Source of the DNA: Methylophaga thalassica MP | GTDB taxonomy: Bacteria > Pseudomonadota > Gammaproteobacteria > Nitrosococcales > Methylophagaceae | Direction of reading: 5' to 3' | Assembly (NCBI RefSeq): GCF_000214595.1 | Contig: NZ_AFIG01000001.1 | Span: 434,001 to 498,000 of the forward strand | DNA: 64,000 nt | In this document: piece by piece, positions 53,893-63,361 of the stretch | Layout of the letters: each line of letters starts with the position of its first letter | Numbering within the stretch: position 1 is the first letter of the stretch | The notes under the pieces: generated by a model | The model's input: only the letters and a program-made list of their open reading frames with translations | Databases searched by the model: none | Told to the model about the DNA's origin: nothing | Position numbers and translations under genes: made by a program

Positions 53893-55308
53893 TTAACCAA
53901 ATTTATTAAAAATCCAATAAGCGGGACGAATTAGCAAAAAATGAATAACTCTGTAAGTCCAGGTTATCAATATATAGAGCGGACTTATAAAGCCGAGTAA
54001 TGGCAGATAAAAAATAACAAAACTCAGCCGGTGCAGCAGATAACGGAGAGTGAATGGAAACCAGTGACGGTAATGGACTCTGAGTGGTGAGGCCCAGAGT
54101 TTGAGGTATAAGAACCAGGATGTTTTGTAGGCGACCAGGCCAATCACTAATGAAGCGATTAATGAAAGATGAACCCATGACGCGATAGCTGGGTGGATGC
54201 GATCATCCAGTTCTTTCGCTCGAGCCTCATTGGGCTGAAATAGCATGACGGATTTTGTTAAAACATGCAGTGGCATTAAGGCGAGATCGATGCTGCTGCT
54301 TTGCGTTTGGATGGCTTTAGTAGGCGCGCTGTGGTCAAAATGCAGGGCGGTACGTAATTTCCCTGATGAATCAATTTCTACCGGCACAGGTGATGAGGAG
54401 TTTTTGGGGGCGAAGGCATTATAAAAATCACCAGCGGTATATGAAGTTAAACTACCGGTATCTTTTCGTTTTTGCCAGTCTTTAGCCAATTGATCTAAGG
54501 TCTTTTTGGGGTTGTCTGAGCCTAGAATGATCAGACTGATATCTCTATCAGCAGCGACTTTTTCCAAATCCATTACAGCGATCTTTTCTTTACCTTGAAT
54601 GATAAAGCCATTCTCTACCTTGGCTGAAATAACAAAGCTTTGCTGCCGCATTGTTTTGAGTGCATTTAGTAACTGGTTTGTGCCGACTTTATCCACGGGT
54701 ATTTTTGAGCCGTAGCTTTGTTTGGGCAGTGTCAGATCAGGACTATCGGTTAATTGAATCAAGCGCATATTCGCCGAGGTAACCGGCCGCTGTAACTGCC
54801 ACAGTGCCGTTTTTAATGAAGACATATCGCTAATGTTGACGCTGATATGGTTATCAATCAGTTTGGTCGTTGTCGGGCTGGTGCTTAAGGAATAGGTTTT
54901 GCCATGTCGTGATTTGAGTTTGATGGCAACGTCTGCGGGCAGTTTATTAAAGGCATCCAGAGAGTAGGGGAGATTGCTTTCAGAAAGTAATAAGGTGGCT
55001 TGTTTGTTTGCATCCACCGCATTTTCAGTGAATTGATGCACAGGCACGCTTTTGCCATCGGGTGTTCTTGCCATCCACTGGTTTTGGCTGTGGTTGAAGC
55101 TAATTTCAGCGACACTGCCTTCTGGGTAATGAGCTAATTCATCAGCAAACCGGAAAGATGAGGCGTGATGTGTGTCCGGCGCATCCACTTTTTTGCCTAA
55201 TTTTGCCAAACCAGAGATCAAACCTGCTTCGGCCTGAGGAACTGTCAAAATGAATAGGGCGGCCAGGGCTAGGAAAAGCCAGCTTATTTTAGTGGGTGAA
55301 GCGGTCAT
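53893..55308 (-). CDS. Envelope protein with periplasmic domain and C-terminal membrane helices
   Basis: A 471-residue protein: signal peptide (about 1-28, cleavage after AEA), a polar region of about 340 residues, and about three hydrophobic segments near the C terminus (from about 385). I find no known family. The polar part contains two similar stretches that could be structurally repeated (KTALWQLQRPVTS and LNALKTMRQQSFVIS), but this is weak. The layout suggests a periplasmic domain anchored by C-terminal helices in the inner membrane. Together with the SH3 protein gene downstream it could be a two-gene unit; the function is unknown. Confidence 0.68.
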   Translation of the reverse strand: MTASPTKISWLFLALAALFILTVPQAEAGLISGLAKLGKKVDAPDTHHASSFRFADELAHYPEGSVAEISFNHSQNQWMARTPDGKSVPVHQFTENAVDANKQATLLLSESNLPYSLDAFNKLPADVAIKLKSRHGKTYSLSTSPTTTKLIDNHISVNISDMSSLKTALWQLQRPVTSANMRLIQLTDSPDLTLPKQSYGSKIPVDKVGTNQLLNALKTMRQQSFVISAKVENGFIIQGKEKIAVMDLEKVAADRDISLIILGSDNPKKTLDQLAKDWQKRKDTGSLTSYTAGDFYNAFAPKNSSSPVPVEIDSSGKLRTALHFDHSAPTKAIQTQSSSIDLALMPLHVLTKSVMLFQPNEARAKELDDRIHPAIASWVHLSLIASLVIGLVAYKTSWFLYLKLWASPLRVHYRHWFPFTLRYLLHRLSFVIFYLPLLGFISPLYILITWTYRVIHFLLIRPAYWIFNKFG

Positions 55309-55564
55309 TCAGACGTCGTTCTCTTATGGTCCATCACATCGGAAAAAATGGTACAGCAAATTTGAGCTTAAAGGCATAAATCAGCGTGTTTACTGGAAGC
55401 AGTTAACAAATTTATTAATCTGTTTTAACGATTAAATTAACAGGAAATAATCGTTGTATTAAATTATTGCTTCTAAATTAAACTGTGGCTGAATTTCAGG
55501 GGCATGGCAAATGTGTGAGTCAGCGTCGGCCCTTCGCTCATATTGCCTATATAAGGGAATTGCC

Positions 55565-57196
55565 ATGTTTAAGAAACTTTCTATACCTAAGGCTCTGCAG
55601 TTAGCATTCGGCGCATCAATAGCGATTATCATTGCAGTGGGCATTTATCCACTATTCGCTATTCATGATCTGCAAAATAAATTTGTCTCTGTGGTGGATC
55701 GAAATGTCAGCTTATTAACCACGATTTCTGATTTACGTTATTACACCGTTACTTATCGTCGCTTTGCTTTAGATTATGGGTTGACCAATGATGCAGACGA
55801 GCACCAGAAGATATTGGTGACGATTGATTACAACAATCAGAAGATGTCTGAAGCCATGAAGCACATGCTTTCCTTAGCCGATACGCCTGTCATTCGCCAG
55901 AATATAGAAAGTTTTCAGCAGCAAATAGCTGACTATGTTGCCATGCAGAACAAGTATATCGAGCTTATTGATCAAGGCCGAATTGATGAAGCAAGACAAG
56001 AAATGCTGGGTCCGATGCTGGCGCCTTTTAATGCGATTGTTAAGTTATTAAGCGATTTACAACATGACTTGCAGGCTGAAGCGATTGAGATCAAACAAAA
56101 TGAGGCGGCACACATTCAGACATTGGTCATACAGAGTGCTGTGACAGGCATTATTTCTGTGGCCTTTGTGTTGCTGATGATCTTCTTCATCACCCGTAAA
56201 GTGACCGTGCCTCTCGATAAATTGATCCAACAAATGCAGGCGGTAGAGCAGGGAGACTTGAGCAAAAACTTAGTGCTCTCAGAGTTTGCTGAGGATGAGT
56301 TGGGATCGGCAGCTTATTATTTTGATCAAATGCAGCGTGGTCTGGCGCAGTTAGCCCAGGAAATCAACGACAGTGTGCAATCATTGGAAGTGACCAGTGA
56401 ACAGTTAAATAATAGAGTGCAGGAAACGACGCTAAATCTGGCGACACAGCGTAACGAAATTTCTCAAATCGCCACAGCGACTGAGCAAATGCAGGTGGGA
56501 TTTGAAGAGGTAGCGATACGTACCGTGGATGCTTCTCAGCAAAGCGAAAAAGCCAGCCACGAAGCGCAGGAAAGTGGCGAGATGATTCAGCAGTCGATAC
56601 AGCAGACGGAAGATATGGCGACGGCGTTAAGTAATACCTCTGAAGTGGTGACTAAATTACAACATGACAGTCACAATATCAGTGTTATTTCAGAAGTGAT
56701 TAGCGGTATTACAGAGCAGACAAACTTACTTGCCTTAAATGCAGCTATTGAAGCTGCCAGAGCCGGTGAAGCGGGTAGAGGTTTTGCGGTGGTGGCTGAT
56801 GAAGTGCGTAAATTGGCGACGAAAACCAAGTCATCTTTGGGGGAAATTGCCGATGTGATTGCCTCAATTCAGCGTAATGCGGCTCAAGCGGCGGATATGA
56901 TGCAAAGCAGTCAGGAACAGATGCGTTCAGGCCTCAGCCAGATTCGTAATATGGGCAATTCTTTCGACAATATATTGCAGGTCTCCGACAGAATTGCCGG
57001 TATGAGTAGTCAGATTGCCACTGCCACGGAACAGCAAACTTCCGTTGTTAAAAATTTAAGTGAGAGTGTTTCGACTATATACCAAGCTTCTGATCGTATT
57101 GCTGACAGTGCGAAATCAACCGAACAAGCTTGTTTAGCTTTGGGTAATGAAAGTCAGCACTTAAGTCAGTTAGCCAGTCGCTTTAAACTAGCTTAG
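55565..57196 (+). CDS. Methyl-accepting chemotaxis protein
   Basis: A 543-residue chemoreceptor: membrane helix (about 12-33), a four-helix-bundle periplasmic domain (about 34-185), second helix (about 187-209), HAMP (about 210-265) and a cytoplasmic signalling domain. The hairpin tip reads [20 protein letters not shown] followed by [15 protein letters not shown] (near 383-417), the best-known mark of the family. No CheR-tethering pentapeptide is at the C terminus. The start at ATG 55565 has AAGGGA 8 bases before it; an upstream in-frame codon at 55511 gives no good membrane topology. It is the last host gene before the tRNA fragment. Ligand unknown. Confidence 0.93.
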   Translation: MFKKLSIPKALQLAFGASIAIIIAVGIYPLFAIHDLQNKFVSVVDRNVSLLTTISDLRYYTVTYRRFALDYGLTNDADEHQKILVTIDYNNQKMSEAMKHMLSLADTPVIRQNIESFQQQIADYVAMQNKYIELIDQGRIDEARQEMLGPMLAPFNAIVKLLSDLQHDLQAEAIEIKQNEAAHIQTLVIQSAVTGIISVAFVLLMIFFITRKVTVPLDKLIQQMQAVEQGDLSKNLVLSEFAEDELGSAAYYFDQMQRGLAQLAQEINDSVQSLEVTSEQLNNRVQETTLNLATQRNEISQIATATEQMQVGFEEVAIRTVDASQQSEKASHEAQESGEMIQQSIQQTEDMATALSNTSEVVTKLQHDSHNISVISEVISGITEQTNLLALNAAIEAARAGEAGRGFAVVADEVRKLATKTKSSLGEIADVIASIQRNAAQAADMMQSSQEQMRSGLSQIRNMGNSFDNILQVSDRIAGMSSQIATATEQQTSVVKNLSESVSTIYQASDRIADSAKSTEQACLALGNESQHLSQLASRFKLA

Positions 57197-57241
57197 ATTT
57201 ATCGTGCCGGGAAACAGTGAAAGAAAATAATATGTTGTAGA

Positions 57242-57280
57242 AATAAAAAAGCCTCGAGACTTTGCAGTATCGAGGCTTTC
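57242..57280 (-). terminator. Terminator between the chemoreceptor and the tRNA-Leu remnant
   Basis: Stem AAGCCTCGA / TCGAGGCTT with a run of T on the minus-strand side (six T), just beyond the CCA end of the tRNA fragment. It would end the tRNA transcript before integration and may also stop the chemoreceptor transcript. Confidence 0.75.
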
Positions 57281-57289
57281 GTATTCTTA

Positions 57290-57345
57290 TGGTACCCAGG
57301 GCCGGAATCGAACCGGCACGCCGGATTAGGGCGAGGGATTTTAAG
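57290..57345 (-). other. 3' fragment of tRNA-Leu(TAA): attachment site of an integrative element
   Basis: On the minus strand the sequence runs from the anticodon loop (CTTAAAA, anticodon TAA) through the 3' anticodon arm (TCCCT), a long variable arm, an intact T arm (GCCGG-TTCGATT-CCGGC) and the acceptor strand to CCA. The 5' half of the tRNA (acceptor, D arm) is missing: the sequence at higher coordinates does not fold as a tRNA. This is the half of a tRNA gene left at one att site by an integrase that uses tRNA genes. The intact tRNA-Leu(TAA) should lie beyond 64000 on the minus strand. Confidence 0.85.
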
Positions 57346-57554
57346 CACAACCTAGTACTTTAGTATTGTACATTAAGCTAAAGAAGTTAAAGTGTTTATT
57401 TTGATGTCTTTTTATGAATAGCTTGCAATCGAGACTATGTAGATATTTTTTGCGTAGTTTGCTTGCCTGATTTTGGTAAGTTGAAGAAAATTAAAGGATA
57501 TTGGCGCGGGAGAAGCGAAGAAAAGTTGAGCTCATCAATGATTTGCTACGACTT

Positions 57555-57863
57555 TTAGGTGATTCTCTGAGTGATAAATTCAAGCATCTCACTAATGAAC
57601 TCTCCATCATCATTTTCATACCAGATGATTTCACTATCTTCAGTTTCGCCATATTCTTTGAATCTAAAGTACCCGTGTAAATTTTTTGTAGGTGGCGAAT
57701 GATAGATGCTGGTTATGGATGAGAAGGGTATTGTTTCAATAGCCCATGGGAAAAACCAGAACTTACGGTGAATCGTTAGGTGTTTCTCGTATACGTTGAT
57801 GATTCTGGGTAAGCCAAGCCATGGGGTTTTTGTAGTAAATTCATATTCATGTTTTTGACTCAT
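57555..57863 (-). CDS. Small protein of unknown function inside the integrative element
   Basis: A 102-residue soluble protein without signal peptide. It contains YEKHLTIHRKFWFFPWAIE, TIPFSSITSIYHS and a C-terminal helix, which could be a PH-like domain of the bPH type, but the likeness is weak. It starts at ATG 57863; the stretch downstream toward the tRNA fragment (57346-57554) contains no other gene. It faces the element's left end and is transcribed away from the primase gene. Confidence 0.55.
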   Translation of the reverse strand: MSQKHEYEFTTKTPWLGLPRIINVYEKHLTIHRKFWFFPWAIETIPFSSITSIYHSPPTKNLHGYFRFKEYGETEDSEIIWYENDDGEFISEMLEFITQRIT

Positions 57864-58156
57864 AACGTCCTGTCCTCAGCATAGATTTATAGAATAGTAC
57901 AGCTTTCCGCATTCTTGCGAGTTGCAAAAAAGTCCCCTGTGTCCAGTCTAAATCCCTAATTGCCCCGGATGCCCACTAGCCAACGATTAGCAAATTTATC
58001 TAGGATTTTGGCTTGCAATCTTAAGAAGTGAATCCTAGGATTAAAAAGCAATTTTTTGAGCTCACCTCAATGGTGTGCATATGGAAGATGTATCGATAAT
58101 GGCATCTCTCATTAAATGCATTCTTGTCAGTTAAAACTGACCTTTGAAATAATTTA

Positions 58157-60685
58157 ATGAGTACAGAAATGACTAAAACAATAAAAAAAATAAATCCAGT
58201 CAATCTCACCGCTCCACACAGCAGCAAGCTACCCCCGACTTCGACTCGTACCCAACCTAATGAGGGTGCTGCACAAAGACTCATGAATGCCTGCTGGCAA
58301 TCAAAAGATCTTGTTCATCAGATGGCTGTATCTGATCGTCATGCAAGAGATTTCAGGCATGAAGTTGTAACCAACATTGCTAAAGATATTCATCCGGCTG
58401 AAAAATACCTGCGTCAGGGCAAAGACATCTATTTTGCCCCAGCCGAGTTTAAAGCTGGTGAAAATCGCAAAGCGGATAATGTTGTCGGTGCCTGCTGCTT
58501 CTGGCTGGATATTGATTGTGGTTTCGAGAAAGAAAAATCTGGTAAAGGCTATACATGCGTCGATTCTGCATTAAAAGCACTAGAAGATTTCTGTAAACAG
58601 GCAGAGTTGCAGAATCCAAGCTACATAATCAATAGTGGTAACGGTCTACATGTTTATTGGCTAATGGATGAACAGATTAAGCGTGAAAAATGGCAAGAAG
58701 CAGCGAAGAAGCTCAAAGCGCTAACTGAACATCTCAGTCTCAAAGCTGATGATAGTCGTACTGCTGATATTGCGAGCCTTTTGCGAATTCCAGCCACGCT
58801 AAATTACAAATATAACCCAGCTAAACCAGTTGAAGTGTTAACTGAGACTGGAAAGAAGATTGATGTCGACAGGATGATGGTTTCGATAGAGTCGGCTTAC
58901 CAACGATTGTGCTCTTCTCAAGTTGTTCAGTTACCTATAACTAGAGCTGAAACGGTATCAAAAAGTGAGCTGGAAAGAATTAAGTCAGCATTGTCTGTGC
59001 TAAATCCAGATTGTAGTGAAGTAGAGTGGAAATTGAAACGTCTAGCACCACTGGCTATGCTAGCCAGGGAGCATCCAGCACAAGCAGATAAGATAAAACT
59101 GACAGCTATGGCATGGAGTCGAGGTGACTTTCAGGATAAACCATCCAGAAAATGGGAAACTAAAGGCATAAATGGTCAGTCGGGAGAGGAGTTATTTGAG
59201 GTGTTATGGCAACGATTTCTCTCTCCAAGCTATTCTGGCGAGCCCGTTACTGTTGCCACAATAATTCATGATGCAAAGTCAAAAGGTTGGTTGGATAGTA
59301 ATCTGGCGAAGTTGCCACAGCTTGCTGTCATACAGGAATATTTTGCCTTAATGAAAATGGCGGGAAAGGTGTGGGTAGTTGATAGAGAAGCTTTAAAGCA
59401 GAAAGGTAAGCATCTGGATATGTTTAATCGAGTAGATGGTGGGTTACTGATTACTCGTAAAGCATATGAATTATTTGGTGAACAGGCTGAAACAAAGAAA
59501 TTAGTCAGTACATTTTATACAAGCCCAAATACAACGTGCTTTGATGGTATTGAATTCAACCCTGTCGGTACGACAGAAAACTGTTTAAATTTATGGGCTG
59601 GACCAACCATTGCTGCTGAAAAAGGAAGTTGGTCACGTATTAAGACTTTTTTATATGACATCGTTTGCAACAAAAATGATGAGTACTATCAATATTTAAT
59701 TAATTACTTCGCTCATATGGTTCAGCGGCCAGAAGAAAAGCCCGGTGTCATGATAATTCTGTTAGGAGGTCAAGGAATTGGCAAAGGCACCTTGGGACGT
59801 ATTCTGCAAAAGATATGGAATGCTAGCTATCTTCAAGTTCACAATGTGGACAGTATTACAGGAAGCTTCAATGCCGCTCTCGAGCAGTCATTTGTGGTTT
59901 TCATGGATGAAGCGTTATTTTCTGGAGATAGACGAGCCGCTGATGCACTTAAATCACTAGTGACTGAGCCCACTGTCTACATCAACGAGAAGCATCAGCC
60001 AGCAAGGCAGATGAAAAGTTTTCATCGCTTCTTTGCTGCCACTAACGCAGATCATTTCAAAAACACGGAAAGGGACGACCGGCGAGATTTTGTGCTTCGT
60101 GTATCAGATGAACGTAAAAATGATGCTGAATATTGGACAGCGCTGAATGAACAAATGACTAATGGTGGTGTGGAGGCGCTGCTGTATGAGCTAGAAAATA
60201 TTGACCTTACAAACTTCAATGTCAGAGCTAAACCATCAACATATGCGCTGGTTGAGCAGAAAATACTGAGCCTAGACCATGTCGCTAGATGGTGGCACGA
60301 CAGTTTGGAGCAAGGTTATATCGAGGTTGGCCAAAGCCTTTCGGTCACGCAATCTGAGAATAGTAATCAGTGGCCAGAATTTATCAGCACAGCGGATGTG
60401 ATTGAGGAAATTGAAAATACATCGGGTAGGAGAGTGTATAAAAAGCCGATTGCTCGAGAGGTGATACAGGCATTCGGCAAGTTCTGCCCAAGCGCACAAC
60501 AGCAGCAAAAGCGCATCGATAGAACTAAAAAGCGTGGATTGGCAGTACCACCTTTAGAGCAAGCACGAAAGGAGTTTGAACAATTTATCGGTGGCAGTAT
60601 TGAGTGGCCTGATGTTGTAAATGATGCAGGTGCTGATGAGGATAAGCTTAAAGCAAACAGGCTGGCTGTACTCGAAGAGTTTTGA
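58157..60685 (+). CDS. Primase-helicase fusion of a mobile element
   Basis: An 842-residue replication protein. The N-terminal half is a PrimPol-type primase with the motifs WLDID (Asp118 and Asp120) and SGNGLHVYW (His165). The C-terminal half is a superfamily 3-like helicase/ATPase (DUF5906) with Walker A GGQGIGKGT (Lys543), FMDEALF and FFAATNAD. Such fusions replicate small integrative elements and phage satellites and are not part of the host machinery. Start at ATG 58157. A second ATG lies 4 codons downstream. It is the main replication gene of this element; a poly-G tract follows the stop codon by about 40 bases. Confidence 0.87.
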   Translation: MSTEMTKTIKKINPVNLTAPHSSKLPPTSTRTQPNEGAAQRLMNACWQSKDLVHQMAVSDRHARDFRHEVVTNIAKDIHPAEKYLRQGKDIYFAPAEFKAGENRKADNVVGACCFWLDIDCGFEKEKSGKGYTCVDSALKALEDFCKQAELQNPSYIINSGNGLHVYWLMDEQIKREKWQEAAKKLKALTEHLSLKADDSRTADIASLLRIPATLNYKYNPAKPVEVLTETGKKIDVDRMMVSIESAYQRLCSSQVVQLPITRAETVSKSELERIKSALSVLNPDCSEVEWKLKRLAPLAMLAREHPAQADKIKLTAMAWSRGDFQDKPSRKWETKGINGQSGEELFEVLWQRFLSPSYSGEPVTVATIIHDAKSKGWLDSNLAKLPQLAVIQEYFALMKMAGKVWVVDREALKQKGKHLDMFNRVDGGLLITRKAYELFGEQAETKKLVSTFYTSPNTTCFDGIEFNPVGTTENCLNLWAGPTIAAEKGSWSRIKTFLYDIVCNKNDEYYQYLINYFAHMVQRPEEKPGVMIILLGGQGIGKGTLGRILQKIWNASYLQVHNVDSITGSFNAALEQSFVVFMDEALFSGDRRAADALKSLVTEPTVYINEKHQPARQMKSFHRFFAATNADHFKNTERDDRRDFVLRVSDERKNDAEYWTALNEQMTNGGVEALLYELENIDLTNFNVRAKPSTYALVEQKILSLDHVARWWHDSLEQGYIEVGQSLSVTQSENSNQWPEFISTADVIEEIENTSGRRVYKKPIAREVIQAFGKFCPSAQQQQKRIDRTKKRGLAVPPLEQARKEFEQFIGGSIEWPDVVNDAGADEDKLKANRLAVLEEF

Positions 60686-60727
60686 AGCATCAAGGCCTAA
60701 GCGTGTCTTTTCAAACTGTTAATTTGA

Positions 60728-60737
60728 GGGGGGGGGG
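60728..60737 (+). repeat. Ten-base G run
   Basis: A homopolymer of ten G lies just after the primase gene and before the Shine-Dalgarno of a 25-codon frame. Such runs are prone to slippage. It is intergenic, so it would affect expression rather than reading frame. Confidence 0.7.
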
Positions 60738-60753
60738 AACAGGAGGAACGCTA

Positions 60754-60831
60754 ATGGCACAGCTATACGTACCGGCAGAATCTGTTGGTAGCGTTGGGTT
60801 GGGGGGGATGTTGGTACGGATGAACGGGTGA
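60754..60831 (+). CDS. Possible 25-residue peptide gene
   Basis: ATG at 60754 has AGGAGG 7 bases upstream, one of the best ribosome sites in the element, and encodes MAQLYVPAESVG followed by a glycine-rich stretch, ending TGA at 60831. It is short and low in complexity, so it could be chance. No family recognised. Confidence 0.3.
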   Translation: MAQLYVPAESVGSVGLGGMLVRMNG

Positions 60832-60861
60832 TTTTAAAATTTATTTCTCCCTCTGGTGCTC

Positions 60862-61113
60862 ATGAAAAAGCTCTCAGTAAACACGCCGCATAAGCCAAAT
60901 TTAAAAAAGTTGTGCCCAGATTGCCGTGCCATCCGTGCCGCTGACATGAATGTTAGGACTAACAAGAAAAGAAGGGTGAACGGGTCGCTGAGTAGCAGGA
61001 CACTGCAGTCTCGTGTCAGTGATGCTTCTGGGGGTGTATACGACGGTATCACTGGGATGAATAAGTCAGGGATAAGGCCAGAGGTGAGACAAAACGTCTC
61101 ACCGTTGGTCTGA
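60862..61113 (+). CDS. Possible basic 83-residue protein
   Basis: Starts at ATG 60862. The product is basic and contains CPDCRAIR, a possible single metal-binding knuckle, with the rest Ser- and Arg-rich. It runs up to the hairpin next to the integrase gene. An overlapping frame on the other strand is no more convincing. No family recognised, and a chance frame is possible. Confidence 0.3.
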   Translation: MKKLSVNTPHKPNLKKLCPDCRAIRAADMNVRTNKKRRVNGSLSSRTLQSRVSDASGGVYDGITGMNKSGIRPEVRQNVSPLV

Positions 61114-61117
61114 TTTT
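61083..61117 (+). terminator. Hairpin between the primase region and the integrase
   Basis: Stem GGTGAGAC (61083-61090) / GTCTCACC (61096-61103), loop AAAAC, with five T about 10 bases later. It lies between convergent genes and could end the plus-strand transcript. Confidence 0.4.
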
Positions 61118-62284
61118 TTATCTTGCTCTGGCAATCGCCTCTGCTGCTGCATCCGATGCTGATAGCAACGTTTTTGAACTCAAGTGACTGTAGCGTTGTG
61201 TGACTATAGGTACACTGTGACCAAGGATTTGCTGAACCTCATACAGCGTCCTGCCATTATTAACGAGCATACTGGCAAAGGTATGCCGTAAATCGTGAAT
61301 CCGAAGATGAGGTAACCCCGCTTTCTTTCGTAATGTCTGCCAGCCTGTGTGAATACTCACCAAACGTTTACCTGTCTTGGGATTAACAAACAGGTACGCA
61401 TTGTCTTGAGTATCTAAGCTTGCAATCACATCAAGCGCTGCCTGATTGAGTGGTACAGACCGCACTTTCTTCGACTTACTATTGGTGGCCGGTATTTTCC
61501 AAACACGATTAGTTACATCGATATTGGCCCATGTTGCCTTCAGAGCTTCATTCAAGCGCGCACCTGTTGATAACAAAAACAGCATCACGTTACAGGTCAT
61601 TTTGTTCTTGTCAGTATGAAGCACATCAAGCAAACGTCTCAGTTCATCCTCAGAGAGATAGTTTTCAACCTGATTATCGGCTTTGAACAGCGGGATGCGA
61701 GACAAAGGGTTTCTATCCATGATTTCCCATTGCACCGCGAGACTGCATAGCCTTTGCAGAAGTTTGACATGATGATCGCATGTCGCAGGAGATAGGCCAT
61801 CGACCTCTAATAGTCTTGTATGAAAACGCTGCACCTCACGTCGACTAATATCTGATAATGGCACGTCACCAAATTCATTACTCAGCCTCAAACGAAACAT
61901 CGATTCGTCTTTTTTCCATGAGCGCTTACGGGGCTTGGCATAGGGGGCATAATGTTGAGTGAAGAACTCGCCAAGGGTTGGCACGGTTTTCTGCTTTGCT
62001 TGTTCCTGTAAGTCAACACCTGAGGCGATTTCTGATTTGAGTTGCATTGCACGATGGCGAGCCTCAGCAAGTGTAATTTCAGTGGTTCGAGCAATTTTCT
62101 GATGTGCCGTTTTGCCGCTGTTGTTTTTGTATCTGAGATAGTATGTTCCAATGCCGGGACTGGCAGGTGTGACTTTGACGTATAAACCATTGCGGAGCTG
62201 TGCATCGGTGAATTCCGTCGGTTTGTTATTGATGCATTTTAGGTGTTTGTCGATAAATGCCTGCGTTAATTTTACTGAAGCCAT
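61118..62284 (-). CDS. int: Tyrosine integrase
   Basis: A 388-residue site-specific recombinase of the P4-type integrase family. N-terminal DUF4102-like arm-binding domain (LRNGLYVKVTPASPGIGTYY), core-binding domain (about 100-180) and a catalytic domain with Arg243 (TGARLNEAL), His330 and Arg333 (HDLRHTFAS), His in LGHSVP and the nucleophile Tyr365 (QRYSHL). All active-site residues are present, so it should still integrate and excise. The ATG at 62284 has GGGAGG upstream; the in-frame GTG at 62296 is less likely. The tRNA-Leu(TAA) fragment at 57290 is its probable target. It lies 4 kb inside the left end rather than at the end. Confidence 0.94.
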   Translation of the reverse strand: MASVKLTQAFIDKHLKCINNKPTEFTDAQLRNGLYVKVTPASPGIGTYYLRYKNNSGKTAHQKIARTTEITLAEARHRAMQLKSEIASGVDLQEQAKQKTVPTLGEFFTQHYAPYAKPRKRSWKKDESMFRLRLSNEFGDVPLSDISRREVQRFHTRLLEVDGLSPATCDHHVKLLQRLCSLAVQWEIMDRNPLSRIPLFKADNQVENYLSEDELRRLLDVLHTDKNKMTCNVMLFLLSTGARLNEALKATWANIDVTNRVWKIPATNSKSKKVRSVPLNQAALDVIASLDTQDNAYLFVNPKTGKRLVSIHTGWQTLRKKAGLPHLRIHDLRHTFASMLVNNGRTLYEVQQILGHSVPIVTQRYSHLSSKTLLSASDAAAEAIARAR

Positions 62285-62376
62285 AAAGCCTCCCACAAAA
62301 GTGAAAAAAAAAGAGAGAAAAAAGACGAAGCACGCCAGTGCCTCGTCTCGGGTTGAAGTAGATTTTTGATTGCTGT

Positions 62377-62613
62377 TCAGGTGAGTTCAGAAGCTTGAAT
62401 ACCCAGTTGATACTGTTTGGCTGCAAGATAGCCAAGCAGGAAAGCAGATAGTTCCCCCTCGTTATAAAGGTGAGCCTCTGAGTCCAATATCGAGATGGCT
62501 GTCATTTCGTAACACTGGTACAACAGCAAAGGCGAATAACTGTCATCAGCGATGTGAGCCACAGCTTTTTCCAGACGAGCAGAAGCCTCCGTAATATCAC
62601 GACTTTTTTTCAT
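62377..62613 (-). CDS. Small accessory protein of the integrative element
   Basis: A 78-residue soluble protein with a long helix-rich N-terminal part (KKSRDITEASARLEKAVAHI) and no recognised domain. GAGG stands upstream of the ATG at 62613. It lies 92 bases upstream of the integrase on the same strand, a place where excisionase or regulator genes are common, but no helix-turn-helix is visible, so I give no function. Confidence 0.6.
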   Translation of the reverse strand: MKKSRDITEASARLEKAVAHIADDSYSPLLLYQCYEMTAISILDSEAHLYNEGELSAFLLGYLAAKQYQLGIQASELT

Positions 62614-62812
62614 TGTGTTGTTCCTCTAATTAATGGGAAATGGATGAGAAAATTGCCAGACTTTTTTAAGCTTGAAGACTATTAGTCACGGCTTTAATGT
62701 AACGGGATAACTTAATTTTGGATAAAACCAAGATGAATCAGTTGGTTAGGGTGGATACTTAATAAAGAGATGATGTGATGAGAAAATCGCTTCTAATAAT
62801 GCTTAAATTGCG

Positions 62813-62941
62813 TTAATCAACTAGAGAAATACCCGCCAGAAAATGTGCTGTTTGAGATAGGGCATCAGATAACATTTCATCAGATACTTCTTGTTCAATA
62901 ATGAGCTCAAGTGCTTCAAGGATAGTGTTTTGATATTGCAT
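62813..62941 (-). CDS. 42-residue peptide gene
   Basis: A short frame with AAAGGA upstream of ATG 62941, encoding an acidic, helical peptide starting MQYQNTILEALELIIEQEV. It follows the next small gene's stop codon by 11 bases, so the two are probably one transcript. No family recognised. Confidence 0.55.
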   Translation of the reverse strand: MQYQNTILEALELIIEQEVSDEMLSDALSQTAHFLAGISLVD

Positions 62942-62952
62942 AAATAGTTCCT

Positions 62953-63117
62953 TTAAGATTTATGAAAGTAATAGATAAAAGCAATCACAATCAGTGTGAT
63001 AACGGTGGGGATGGGATATATGTAAAGAAATAACGCTACAAACGTGATGAGGGAGAGTTCAGGGGAACGAAAGAAAAAGCCAATAAATAGAGAAAAAATG
63101 ATGATGGATAAAACCAA
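62953..63117 (-). CDS. 54-residue membrane peptide gene
   Basis: It starts at TTG 63117 with AAGGAGG five bases upstream, a very strong ribosome site that decides the start. The product is almost wholly hydrophobic, with two predicted membrane helices separated by a short polar stretch (RSPEL), and ends FHKS. It is transcribed before the 42-residue gene. On the opposite strand a longer frame (63044-63259) is present but looks like chance. Function unknown; small two-helix proteins of mobile elements can be toxins, holins or regulators. Confidence 0.5.
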   Translation of the reverse strand: MVLSIIIFSLFIGFFFRSPELSLITFVALFLYIYPIPTVITLIVIAFIYYFHKS

Positions 63118-63361
63118 TAAATCCTCCTTGAATAATCAGAGTTGCAGGTATAACAAAGTAATGTGCAGAGAAAAGTTCACAAAAGGGCGATATAAGGTCG
63201 CTATTGAAAAAACAGAAAATTGGCTAGAGAAAAATAGCGTTAGAAATCAAAGGATATAAGAGGTTAAAGACGTGTGACGTAAGGGACTAGAGATCCCTGC
63301 CAACAAAACTTGGGACGGTTTCAGAAGTAGTTGGCTGTGGTTTATTTGATTTAATGTGATG

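Noticed and set aside
57290-57380. Intact tRNA-Leu gene
   Set aside because: The acceptor 5' strand, D arm and 5' anticodon arm cannot be found at higher coordinates; only the 3' part is there.
63044-63259. Plus-strand basic frame of 71 codons
   Set aside because: It overlaps the minus-strand two-helix peptide, whose ribosome site is much stronger, and its composition looks like chance.
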